Shown here piece by piece: positions 14,208-20,684 of a stretch of 20,684 nucleotides of DNA. The position numbers and the translations under genes are program-made. Where the stretch lies: contig JAQXHB010000021.1 of the NCBI GenBank assembly GCA_029007015.1, positions 1 to 20,684 on the forward strand, given 5' to 3'. The notes beneath the pieces were generated by a model that was not told where the DNA came from, searched no databases, and saw nothing but the letters and a program-made list of their open reading frames with translations. The stretch comes from Bacillota bacterium. Lineage in GTDB: Bacteria; Bacillota; Clostridia; Oscillospirales; Acutalibacteraceae. Position 1 is the first letter of the stretch, and each line of letters opens with the position of its first letter.

Positions 14208-15578
14208 GTGGAAACTCGTATAGAGCGTGACTCAATGGGCGAAATTGCCGTACCGGCCGACAAACACTGGGGCGCACAGACGCAGCGCAGTTTGCAGAAT
14301 TTTCCGATTGGGTGGGAAAAAATGCCGCGTGAAATAATCACAGCCTTTGCGCGGCTCAAAAAAGCGGCGGCTCAGGCCAACCGCGAATTGTGTCCGGAGC
14401 GCATGACAGACCAAAAGGCCGACGCCATCGTCCGCGCCTGCGACGGCATCGCGGGCGGCCAATATGACGGTGAATTTCCGCTGGCCGTCTGGCAAACCGG
14501 CAGCGGCACTCAGTCGAATATGAATGTTAACGAGGTCATTGCCGGCATCGGCAACGAGGCCGCCGGGCGCAAACTGCTGCACCCTAACGACGATGTAAAT
14601 ATGTCGCAGAGTTCAAACGACACATTTCCGACCGCCATGCACATCGCCGCGGCGCTGATGCTGAAAGACCAATTGCTGCCGGCGCTGGACCGATTGAAAG
14701 GCACCTTTGAGCGGCTGGAGCACGACAACCGCGGCATTATCAAGAGCGGCCGCACCCACCTGCAAGACGCCGTACCGATATCATTTTCGCAGGAAATTTC
14801 GGGCTGGAGGGGTATGCTGGAGGTCTCGCGCCGGCAGATAACGGCCGCCATGGAGGGGCTTGGCACCATCGCCATCGGCGGCACGGCCGTCGGCACCGGG
14901 CTCAACTGCCCCGACGGCTTCGCCGGGCTGGTGGCCGCGCGGCTGTCCGAGGATACCGGCTTTGCCTTTGCCGAGTCGGACAACAAGTTTCACGCACTCA
15001 CCTCTGCCGACCGGCTGGTTTATGCGCACGGCGCGCTCAAGGCGCTGGCCGCCGATTTGATGAAGATTGCCAACGACATCCGCTGGCTGGCTTCCGGCCC
15101 GCGGTGCGGACTGGGCGAGATAACCATTCCGGCCAACGAGCCCGGTTCGTCCATCATGCCGGGCAAGGTCAATCCCACTCAATGCGAGTCAATCACCATG
15201 ATTGCCGTTCAGGTAATGGGCAACGATGCGGCCGTCGGCATGGCGGCGTCGCAGGGCAATTTCCAACTCAATGTATTTTTGCCGGTCATGGCGTACAATT
15301 TTTTGCAGTCGGCTCGGCTTTTGACCGACGGCATGCTTTCGTTTGAGGAGCGGTGTGTCAGCGGCATAACCGCCAATGTGCCCAAAATGGAGGAAAATCT
15401 CAACCGCTCGCTCATGCTGGTTACGGCACTGACGCCGTACATCGGCTATGACAAGGCGGCCGATGTGGCCAAGACGGCCCATCGCGACGGCATCTCGCTC
15501 AAAGAGGCCTGCGTCAAGTTGGGATATTTGAGCGGTGACCAGTTCGACAGTTACATCCGTCCGCAGGAACTTATTTAA
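14208..15578 (+). CDS. fumC: Class II fumarate hydratase
   Basis: Cofactor-free, homotetrameric fumarase that interconverts fumarate and malate; 456 aa, the usual class II length. Signatures: GSSIMPGKVNPTQCE (the superfamily signature loop), GRTHLQDAVPISF with the active-site His, and HPNDDVNMSQSSNDTFPTAMH. Start chosen as GTG at 14208: AAGGGGG lies eight bases upstream, and the N-terminus ETRIERDSMGEIAVPADK aligns with E. coli FumC without extra residues. The in-frame ATG at 14184 falls at the predicted transcription start and would have no ribosome site. It is followed 20 bases later by the malic enzyme gene, forming a two-gene operon under the promoter at 14147-14175. Confidence 0.96.
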   Translation: METRIERDSMGEIAVPADKHWGAQTQRSLQNFPIGWEKMPREIITAFARLKKAAAQANRELCPERMTDQKADAIVRACDGIAGGQYDGEFPLAVWQTGSGTQSNMNVNEVIAGIGNEAAGRKLLHPNDDVNMSQSSNDTFPTAMHIAAALMLKDQLLPALDRLKGTFERLEHDNRGIIKSGRTHLQDAVPISFSQEISGWRGMLEVSRRQITAAMEGLGTIAIGGTAVGTGLNCPDGFAGLVAARLSEDTGFAFAESDNKFHALTSADRLVYAHGALKALAADLMKIANDIRWLASGPRCGLGEITIPANEPGSSIMPGKVNPTQCESITMIAVQVMGNDAAVGMAASQGNFQLNVFLPVMAYNFLQSARLLTDGMLSFEERCVSGITANVPKMEENLNRSLMLVTALTPYIGYDKAADVAKTAHRDGISLKEACVKLGYLSGDQFDSYIRPQELI

Positions 15579-15598
15579 GGAAACAGAGGGGTCTCAAA

Positions 15599-16771
15599 AT
15601 GGACATCAGAGAGGAATCACTTAAAAAGCATTACGAATGGCAGGGCAAAATCGAGGTGGTATCGCGGTGTAAAATCGAAGACCGCCGAGATTTATCGCTG
15701 GCCTATACTCCGGGCGTCGCACAGCCCTGCCTGGAAATTCAAAAATCACCCGATAAGTCGTACGAACTGACCCGCCGATCAAATTTGGTCGCCGTTATTA
15801 CCGACGGCACAGCCGTGCTGGGGCTTGGCGACATCGGCCCCGAGGCCGGCATGCCGGTCATGGAGGGCAAGTGCGCTTTGTTCAAGGAATTTGCCGATGT
15901 CGACGCCTTTCCGCTGTGCATAAGGAGCAAAGATGTAGACGAGTTGGTGCGCACAATATATCTCATTTCCGGCTCCTTCGGCGGCATAAATTTGGAGGAC
16001 ATCAGCGCGCCCCGTTGCTTTGAGATTGAGGAAAAACTCAAAGCCATCTGCGATATCCCCGTCTTTCACGACGACCAGCACGGCACGGCGATAGTGGTTG
16101 CGGCCGCGCTGATAAACGCCCTGCGCGTTGTGGGCAAGGATATCGGCCGCGTCCGCGCGGTCATCAACGGCGCAGGTTCGGCCGGCATCGCCATTGGTCG
16201 GCATCTGCTGCAAATGGGCGTCAATGACCTTGTCATGGTCGACAAACAGGGTATCCTCTGCGAGGGCGATGACTCCCTCAACTCGGCGCACGCCGACATA
16301 GCCAAAACAACCAACCGCGGCCACATGACCGGCTCGCTTGCCGATGCCATGAGAGGCGCCGATGTCTTTATCGGCGTGTCGGCGCCGGGCGTTGTCTCAG
16401 CCGATATGGTGCGCTCAATGGCCGACGGCGCAATTGTTTTCCCCATGGCCAACCCGACGCCCGAAATAATGCCCGACGAGGCGCTGGCGGCCGGCGCCGC
16501 CGTGGTTGGAACGGGGCGCTCCGATTTCCCCAATCAGATAAACAATGTGCTCGCCTTCCCGGGTATATTCCGCGGCGCGCTCGAATGCAGAGCCAGGTGC
16601 ATCAACGAGGAGATGAAGGTGGCCACATCATACGCTCTCGCCGCCATGATCCCCGAAGGGGAACTGCGCGCCGACAACATCATCGTCTCTCCGCTTGACA
16701 AGCGCGTGTCTCGCGTCGTTGCCGACGCCGTCATCGAAGCCGCACGCAAAACGGGCGTAGCCCGCGCATAA
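15599..16771 (+). CDS. Malic enzyme (NAD(P)-dependent malate dehydrogenase, decarboxylating)
   Basis: 390-aa short bacterial malic enzyme that oxidatively decarboxylates malate to pyruvate, or runs in reverse. Motifs: the catalytic-Tyr block SLAYTPGVAQPCLEI (about 33-47), the Lys/metal region PVMEGKCALFKEF, metal ligands in PVFHDDQHGTAIV, and a Rossmann GxGxxG in VINGAGSAGIAIG. It ends near SYALAAMIPE, typical of the family, and lacks the phosphotransacetylase-like tail of MaeB-type enzymes. Coenzyme preference cannot be settled by eye. ATG start with GAGGGG upstream. With FumC it would form a fumarate-malate-pyruvate route linking C4 acids to the pyruvate pool that feeds H2 and ethanol formation. 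Confidence 0.95.
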   Translation: MDIREESLKKHYEWQGKIEVVSRCKIEDRRDLSLAYTPGVAQPCLEIQKSPDKSYELTRRSNLVAVITDGTAVLGLGDIGPEAGMPVMEGKCALFKEFADVDAFPLCIRSKDVDELVRTIYLISGSFGGINLEDISAPRCFEIEEKLKAICDIPVFHDDQHGTAIVVAAALINALRVVGKDIGRVRAVINGAGSAGIAIGRHLLQMGVNDLVMVDKQGILCEGDDSLNSAHADIAKTTNRGHMTGSLADAMRGADVFIGVSAPGVVSADMVRSMADGAIVFPMANPTPEIMPDEALAAGAAVVGTGRSDFPNQINNVLAFPGIFRGALECRARCINEEMKVATSYALAAMIPEGELRADNIIVSPLDKRVSRVVADAVIEAARKTGVARA

Positions 16772-16786
16772 ACCGGCACCGCCGAC

Positions 16787-16843
16787 AAGCCCGACTGCAC
16801 AAGGAGTATTCTCAAAACTTCTCTGTGTGCAGTCGGGCTTTTT
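16787..16843 (+). terminator. Terminator of the fumC-malic enzyme operon
   Basis: AAGCCCGACTGCAC (16787-16800) pairs perfectly with GTGCAGTCGGGCTT (16827-16840) across a 26-base loop and runs into TTT. The 14-bp GC-rich stem makes this a strong intrinsic terminator, although the loop is longer than usual. Confidence 0.88.
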
Positions 16844-16844
16844 A

Positions 16845-16873
16845 TTGACAAACAATATGTAGCATGCTATGAT
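16845..16873 (+). promoter_or_regulatory. Sigma-A promoter of the lipoprotein gene
   Basis: Perfect TTGACA (16845-16850), a 17-base spacer and TATGAT (16868-16873). It begins almost at the end of the preceding terminator. AGGAGGGA lies shortly downstream, before the ATG at 16895. Confidence 0.85.
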
Positions 16874-16894
16874 GAAAATAAGGAGGGAGAGAAA

Positions 16895-17974
16895 ATGAGA
16901 AGAATATTGTCTGTCACAATAGCACTCATCATGGCGCTTATGCTGGCCTCATGCGGCAAGGATGCCGACACCGCCAAATCAAGTTCATCGACAGTTTCGT
17001 CCACGGGCTTTGTCAAGCCTGAACAGTATGCATCCGTGCTACTCGTTACTATCAACCCTCAGTTCAAACTTTATTTGGACGAAAACGGAACGGTTTTGGC
17101 AGTTGAAGCGGTCAACGATGACGCAGAATCCATCCGGGACAGCATCAGTTTTGAAAAGCAGAACTTTGAAACGGTCATCAAGTCAATCGTGACCACCGCC
17201 AACGAAAAGGGCTTTGTCAAAGAGGACGCGACGGTCAATTTTGAAATTATCGAAAGCGCAGAGGCTGACACAGCCGTGGCCGACATACTTACCAAGGCAC
17301 AGAAAACGGCCAATGACGCCGCCATTGAGTTGAAAATCGAAATCACCGTCAATATTGTCGAAATCAAAGACAACGACACCTCGTCTGCGACCGCTTCGGT
17401 CAGCAGCGCGGTCTCATCAGCGCCTGCGCACACGCACAGTTACGCCGCCGCCACCTGCACCGAGCCGAAGAAGTGCTCCTGCGGCGCTGTCGAGGGCAAG
17501 GCTCTCGGCCATAATTATAAGGACGGCGTATGCACGCGCTGCAAGGCAAAGGATCCGAACTTCAAGACGACATCGGTTCTCAATAAGCAGGGAAAATGGA
17601 CTCTTAAATACCTGAATAAAAAGGAACTGTACTCGGTCAGTATGATTATTTGCAATTCCGAAAAAAATTCTGCAGGACTGGGAATCGGAGATTTGCTCAG
17701 CACACTGCCCCCTGATATGCAGAACGATCCCAATATTGGAAAATATTGCGAAAAATTTAACGGTGAATCCTATTATATCGGCAGAGGCACCGGGGATGAT
17801 ATTACAACGGTTAAGGAAGACGGCAACACCGTGACTCTGACCGATACAGAAGGAAACAAACTTGTGCTTACAAGAACCGGCGAAAACACGCTGAAATGCA
17901 CCTCTGCATCGGATGTTTTTGCCGATATTGACGGAATACCCGTCGGCTCGGTATTTACCTTTGTAGCCGGCTGA
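16895..17974 (+). CDS. Lipoprotein with RsgI-like middle domain and Cys/His ribbon motif
   Basis: 359-aa predicted surface lipoprotein of unknown function. The signal peptide is MRRILSVTIALIMALMLASC with lipobox LASC and lipid-attached Cys 20, followed by a Ser-rich linker. Residues about 46-125 (VTINPQFKLYLDENG, VEAVNDDAESI, VIKSIVTTANEKGFV) resemble the extracytoplasmic middle domain of RsgI-type anti-sigma factors, but there is no anti-sigma N-terminus, no transmembrane helix and no sigI-like gene beside it. A second Ser/Thr-rich linker leads to a Cys/His motif at about 179-216 (HTHSYAAATCT, CSCG, GHNY, VCTRC) that could bind zinc and recurs in clostridial secreted proteins. The last 140 residues look like a beta-rich domain (KEDGNTVTLTDTEGNKLVLT). 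It has its own promoter and terminator, so it is a single-gene unit. Confidence 0.85.
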   Translation: MRRILSVTIALIMALMLASCGKDADTAKSSSSTVSSTGFVKPEQYASVLLVTINPQFKLYLDENGTVLAVEAVNDDAESIRDSISFEKQNFETVIKSIVTTANEKGFVKEDATVNFEIIESAEADTAVADILTKAQKTANDAAIELKIEITVNIVEIKDNDTSSATASVSSAVSSAPAHTHSYAAATCTEPKKCSCGAVEGKALGHNYKDGVCTRCKAKDPNFKTTSVLNKQGKWTLKYLNKKELYSVSMIICNSEKNSAGLGIGDLLSTLPPDMQNDPNIGKYCEKFNGESYYIGRGTGDDITTVKEDGNTVTLTDTEGNKLVLTRTGENTLKCTSASDVFADIDGIPVGSVFTFVAG

Positions 17975-18015
17975 TGTGCCTTCGCACAGCGCAAAGATCA
18001 TAACAAGCACCTGTT

Positions 18016-18050
18016 CTGCAGCGTGTCCTTTGGGACACGCTGCAGTTTTA
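18016..18050 (+). terminator. Strong terminator of the lipoprotein gene
   Basis: CTGCAGCGTGTCC (18016-18028) and GGACACGCTGCAG (18033-18045) form a perfect 13-bp stem with a four-base loop, followed by TTTTATTTA. This is a textbook intrinsic terminator. Confidence 0.92.
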
Positions 18051-18063
18051 TTTATGCAAAGGG

Positions 18064-18100
18064 AAGTGCCTCAACGACGCGTCTGCGTACCGAGGCACTT
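18064..18100. repeat. Inverted repeat between two terminators
   Basis: AAGTGCCTC (18064-18072) and GAGGCACTT (18092-18100) are perfect complements around a 19-base spacer that holds a smaller ACGC/GCGT pairing. No T-run follows on either strand, so it is not a normal terminator. Function unknown. Confidence 0.7.
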
Positions 18101-18114
18101 GACCGGCGGAACAT

Positions 18115-18160
18115 AAAGCACAACATCCGAACCCTACTCGGAGTTCGGATGTTGTGCTTT
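18115..18160. terminator. 18-bp perfect hairpin next to tRNA-Ala, likely bidirectional terminator
   Basis: AAAGCACAACATCCGAAC (18115-18132) pairs fully with GTTCGGATGTTGTGCTTT (18143-18160) around a ten-base loop. It lies one base past the CCA end of the minus-strand tRNA and ends in TTT on the minus strand and TTTTT on the plus strand. It probably ends the tRNA transcript and backs up the lipoprotein terminator. Confidence 0.8.
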
Positions 18161-18161
18161 T

Positions 18162-18237
18162 TGGTGGAGACGAAGAGGATCGAACTCTCGACCTTACGGA
18201 TGCGAACCGTACGCTCTCCCAGCTGAGCTACGCCCCC
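18162..18237 (-). tRNA. tRNA-Ala (anticodon CGC)
   Basis: 76-nt cloverleaf read on the minus strand, with encoded CCA. Acceptor GGGGGCG pairs with CGTCTCC using G-U wobbles, including the G3-U70 pair that marks alanine tRNAs. The D stem is GCTC/GAGC, the anticodon stem TACGG/CCGTA with loop TTCGCAT (anticodon CGC, codon GCG), and the T stem GAGAG/CTCTT with loop TTCGATC. It follows the DUF4190-like gene and is followed by a strong hairpin. Confidence 0.95.
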
Positions 18238-18243
18238 ATATGA

Positions 18244-18261
18244 GCCGCCGAAACCGGCGGC
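18244..18261. repeat. Small GC hairpin between the DUF4190-like gene and the tRNA
   Basis: GCCGCCG (18244-18250) and CGGCGGC (18255-18261) pair perfectly around AAAC, six bases before the tRNA 5' end on the minus strand. There is no T-run after it in that direction. It may be a weak terminator or a processing-related hairpin. Confidence 0.5.
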
Positions 18262-18272
18262 GTGAAAAAACT

Positions 18273-18971
18273 TTACTTTATGAAACGGCCGATATTCAAT
18301 GCCGTTTCGTAATAATAATCAAACGAGTCGATATCACCGAGGAAATTCGGGTCGGTAATAGACATGCCGATTGCAAACACAAAAAAAATCAAAATCAAAG
18401 CGCCGATGCCCAGGCTGATACTGCCGCAGATAATGCCGGCCAGCGATTTCGGCCCCTTGACCTTCTTGCGGGCGGAAATGCCGAGGCACAGAGCAATGAT
18501 ACCCAGAACAACCATCAAAAAGCCGTACATGCCGCCGCAGAATATAATCGACACTAAACTGATGATACCGAGCGCCATCGAAGCCGAAGCGGTGCCCGGC
18601 TCCTGCGGTTTGGGCTGCGGAGCGTACGGGTTAAAGGGCGGCACACCGTACTGCTGTTGAGGAACACCGTACGGAGAAACAGGAGGAACAGCGCCCTGAG
18701 TCGGCGGCACAGCGCCTTGATACGGCGGGACTGCGCCTTGATACGGCGGGACTGCGCCTTGATACGGCGGAACTGCGCCCTGAGTCGGCGGAACTGCACC
18801 CTGAGTCGGCGGCACCGGAGAAACAGGTGCACCGTTGATGGGCGGTATGGTGTTGATGGGCGGAATGGTGCCCATCGGTTCGTTATTGGTCACATTGGGC
18901 TCGCCGGCAGGTGCACTGTCCTGCGGCGGTTGATAACCGGGTTGCAACGGAGAATAGTTCTGCTCGTCCAT
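18273..18971 (-). CDS. Proline-rich DUF4190-like membrane protein
   Basis: 232-aa small membrane protein of unknown function. Residues 1-128 are a Pro/Gln/Gly-rich, probably disordered cytoplasmic segment containing six heptads of the form VPP[T/Y]QGA (residues 53-94). Hydrophobic segments at about 132-167 (ALGIISLVSII, LMVVLGIIALCLGIS) and about 176-203 (LAGIICGSISLGIGALILI) flank a basic loop SARKKVKGPKS, the layout of DUF4190 proteins. A short, Tyr- and Asp-rich tail follows. No enzyme motif. ATG start with a GGGGGA site upstream; it lies 36 bases after the nth stop, so it probably belongs to the RnfD-like-nth transcript. The repeats may vary in number among strains. Confidence 0.8.
   Translation of the reverse strand: MDEQNYSPLQPGYQPPQDSAPAGEPNVTNNEPMGTIPPINTIPPINGAPVSPVPPTQGAVPPTQGAVPPYQGAVPPYQGAVPPYQGAVPPTQGAVPPVSPYGVPQQQYGVPPFNPYAPQPKPQEPGTASASMALGIISLVSIIFCGGMYGFLMVVLGIIALCLGISARKKVKGPKSLAGIICGSISLGIGALILIFFVFAIGMSITDPNFLGDIDSFDYYYETALNIGRFIK
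18690..18815 (-). repeat. Six 21-bp tandem repeats inside the DUF4190-like gene
   Basis: Six in-frame 21-base units with no spacers. Three middle units share TTGATACGGCGG (Tyr version) and the outer three share CTGAGTCGGCGG (Thr version). Neighbouring units 2 and 3 differ by one base, pointing to recent unit duplication. Confidence 0.92.
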
Positions 18972-19007
18972 AAATCGTTCCCCCTCACTGGTGATAAAAC
19001 AATTCTA

Positions 19008-19661
19008 TCACGCTTTTGGCCGTTTTGCAAGAGATTTTATACCATTTGGACAGATTTTATTCAATACGCACCCCTCGCACCGCGGAGAGCGTGCTGTGCA
19101 CACCGCTCGGCCGTGCAGAACGACGCGGTGGCAAAAGTCATTTGACCGCGCCGGGTCAAGCAGTTTTCTCAGTTGCATCTCCACCTTGACCGGGTCGCGC
19201 GTGTCGCACAGCCCCAGCAAGTTTGAGATGCGTATAACATGGGTGTCGGTCACCACGGCCGGCTGACCGTAAACATCGCCCATGATGAGATTGGCTGTTT
19301 TGCGACCAACGCCCGGCAGTGTTACCAGTTGCTCGAGCGAGTCCGGCACGCGGCCGTCAAATCGGTCGCGTATGGCGATGCACATGTTGACTATGTCGGC
19401 GGCCTTGGTTTTGTAAAGGCCGCAACTCTTTATGTAATCGGCCACCTCGGACGGGTCGGCCTCGGCAAAATCATCGACCGTGCGAAAGCGCTCAAAGAGT
19501 GCCGGCGTGACCATGTTAACGCGCTTATCGGTGCACTGTGCCGACAGCCGCGTCGCAATGAGCAACTCCAGCGGCGTTGTATATATCAACTGGCACTCGG
19601 CGTCAGGATATTCGGCCGTCAGCAGGCGTTCAACCTCGGCGGCGCGTTCTTTCTTTGTCAC
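19008..19661 (-). CDS. nth: Endonuclease III
   Basis: 217-aa bifunctional DNA glycosylase/AP lyase that removes oxidised pyrimidines in base excision repair. The helix-hairpin-helix LPGVGRKTAN carries the catalytic Lys, and the catalytic Asp is in VVTDTHVIRISN. The C-terminal 4Fe-4S cluster has the exact spacing CX6CX2CX5C (CTARSPRCEGCVLNKIC). LSAQCTDKRVN near the N-terminus is the family helix-capping block. Start is GTG at 19661 with an AGAGGTG-like site upstream, six bases after the RnfD-like stop, so the two are co-transcribed. E. coli Nth is 211 aa. No anomaly seen. Confidence 0.96.
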   Translation of the reverse strand: MTKKERAAEVERLLTAEYPDAECQLIYTTPLELLIATRLSAQCTDKRVNMVTPALFERFRTVDDFAEADPSEVADYIKSCGLYKTKAADIVNMCIAIRDRFDGRVPDSLEQLVTLPGVGRKTANLIMGDVYGQPAVVTDTHVIRISNLLGLCDTRDPVKVEMQLRKLLDPARSNDFCHRVVLHGRAVCTARSPRCEGCVLNKICPNGIKSLAKRPKA

Positions 19662-19667
19662 CGTAAA

Positions 19668-20639
19668 TCACCTCTCAATCGGCTTGCCTGCCTTGCGGCG
19701 GCGCATCAGCGCAACGGGGCGGTCAAACCAATCGGCAAAGAGGCTGACAAGCAACAGCGCATAAACGCAGGAGGAGTCGCACAGCCCGATGTAGCGCATA
19801 ATCATCGTCAGTATGCCCATCATAACACCCGACAGGGCGCGGCCGCCGGCCGTTGACGGCATGGTGCCCGGCTGAGCCGCCACAAACACGGCGCAAAAGA
19901 CAGTTGAGCCGCCGAGCGTCTCATACATCGCGGACATGGCACGAGAGGAGCCGACGCGCACGAATATCAGCCCGAACAGCGCCAATGTTGTCATGTACGG
20001 CAGCAGCGAATAGAATGTGCGCGGGCGGCGAATGGCGATGTAAGCGGCGCACATTATCAGCACCGATAAAACGGTGGTGCCAATAGGCCCGCCGTAGCGG
20101 CCAAGCAACATCTCCAGCCCGTTCACAGCAGGTATGCGCCCCCATTCGACCGCCTGCAAAATGCTGGCCGAGCGCTCGGGCGCATTAACCGAAAACAGCC
20201 CGATGCCGCCGCCACCCGGAGCGGTGTAGTAGGACATCTTACTGCCGAAAACAAGAAACATTACCGCCAGAGCAAAGGCGGCGGAGCAAAATGCGTCGCG
20301 GCCGATGAATTTGACCGACAACTCCCTGACAGCAACGGTCAGGGCCGCGCCGAACATGGGCAGCCAGTAGGGCGCTGACGCAGGACAAAACAGGGCAACG
20401 CTCAGCGCCGCGCTGACGCAATAGAGGTCAGCGGCGCACATATTCCGGCGGCGCACATAGCAAAAAGTCAGTTTTACCATCAGAGCGGCGACAACCGACG
20501 CCATACACATCATTATAACGCGTGCACCGTAGTAGTAGGTGGCAACAAGTATGAGCGGCAGCATGGCAACGACGGTGTCAATGCAAAACATCATGGCCGA
20601 CATACTGCGCTTTTTATTATCTGCAATGCTGCTGTTCAA
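19668..20639 (-). CDS. Divergent RnfD/NqrB-family membrane protein
   Basis: 323-aa polytopic membrane protein of the NQR2/RnfD family, whose members carry covalently bound FMN in ion-pumping Rnf and Nqr complexes. Family landmarks are recognisable but altered: VRELSVKFIGRDAFCSAAFAL corresponds to the usual GG-GKNxFNPA block, LLGRYGGPIGTTVLSVLI to the SIGE block, and AQPGTMPSTAGGR to the ATDxVTSP block. The flavin-attachment motif (usually SGAT-like) appears as ERSASILQ, with Ser 159 at the Thr position. TTG start chosen because AAGGAG lies ten bases upstream and an in-frame stop lies just before it; the ATG at 20603 has no good site. It could be the D subunit of a real Rnf operon continuing past the window or a diverged relative. 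Confidence 0.75.
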   Translation of the reverse strand: MNSSIADNKKRSMSAMMFCIDTVVAMLPLILVATYYYGARVIMMCMASVVAALMVKLTFCYVRRRNMCAADLYCVSAALSVALFCPASAPYWLPMFGAALTVAVRELSVKFIGRDAFCSAAFALAVMFLVFGSKMSYYTAPGGGGIGLFSVNAPERSASILQAVEWGRIPAVNGLEMLLGRYGGPIGTTVLSVLIMCAAYIAIRRPRTFYSLLPYMTTLALFGLIFVRVGSSRAMSAMYETLGGSTVFCAVFVAAQPGTMPSTAGGRALSGVMMGILTMIMRYIGLCDSSCVYALLLVSLFADWFDRPVALMRRRKAGKPIER

Positions 20640-20684
20640 AAAACTTCAACTCCTTGCCGCGGACACAGTGGGCGCCCATGCGGA
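20617..20684 (-). CDS. Possible 3' end of an upstream gene, cut by the window edge
   Basis: One minus-strand frame is open from the window edge to a TAA at 20617-20619 (peptide RMGAHCVRGKELKFFEQQHC, then Arg), overlapping the RnfD-like start by 23 bases. The codons look like local coding usage. In rnf operons the gene before rnfD is rnfC, but this fragment is too short to identify and the frame choice is not certain. Confidence 0.3.
   Translation of the reverse strand, partial: RMGAHCVRGKELKFFEQQHCR

Noticed and set aside
18023..18226. 67-codon plus-strand frame after the lipoprotein
   Set aside because: It crosses hairpins and is antisense to tRNA-Ala; the tail peptide ETKRIELSTLRMRTV is the well-known false ORF made by the reverse of a tRNA.
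18690..18815. Short regular repeats that could suggest a CRISPR array
   Set aside because: Units are 21 bases with no spacers, are in frame and encode heptads of a membrane protein; no cas gene nearby.

Overview
The window comes from an anaerobic, fermentative, Gram-positive bacterium, most likely a clostridial Oscillospiraceae/Ruminococcaceae-type organism. The signs are AGGAGG-type ribosome binding sites, GTG and TTG starts, sigma-A promoters, iron-only hydrogenases, AdhE, a clostridial Rex operator and Firmicutes-style small surface proteins. This assignment is inferred from gene content; no taxonomic search was possible.

Layout. Positions 1-3358 (+) hold a translationally coupled L-rhamnose operon: rhaB (5' end cut off), rhaA and rhaD. 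Positions 3497-4573 (+) hold hemW with its own promoter, ending at a terminator shared with the converging operon. Positions 12933-4647 (-) hold a tightly packed seven-gene unit: adhE, an APH/choline-kinase-fold kinase, two tiny thioredoxin-like [2Fe-2S] ferredoxins, a PAS-domain sensory [FeFe] hydrogenase (HydS type), a SpoIIE/PP2C phosphatase and a group-B-like [FeFe] hydrogenase. A perfect Rex box overlaps its predicted transcription start, and two dyads lie upstream of a weak -35. A LysR-type regulator (13091-14017, -) separates it from a divergent pair on +, fumC (14208-15578) and a malic enzyme (15599-16771). Positions 16895-17974 (+) encode a lipoprotein with an RsgI-like middle domain. 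Next come three strong inverted repeats and tRNA-Ala(CGC) on the minus strand. Positions 20684-18273 (-) hold a partial ORF, a divergent RnfD-like membrane protein, nth, and a proline-rich DUF4190-like membrane protein with a 21-bp tandem repeat.

How the genes fit together. The minus-strand operon joins ethanol formation (AdhE uses NADH), hydrogen formation (HydA), a putative H2/redox sensor (HydS) and a kinase/phosphatase pair. This is the logic of an electron-disposal switch: when H2 builds up or NADH rises, electrons go to ethanol and to a ferredoxin-linked hydrogenase. As I recall it, Ruminococcus albus 7 has a transcription unit combining hydA2, hydS, aad/adhE, a kinase, a phosphatase and a redox repressor, so the core idea is known. 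The ferredoxin pair, the visible Rex site and the adjacent LysR/dyad arrangement are the parts worth new attention here. FumC and malic enzyme together would interconvert fumarate, malate and pyruvate.

No CRISPR array, insertion sequence, integrase, phage gene or replication origin was seen. No stretch longer than about 300 bases lacks a gene.
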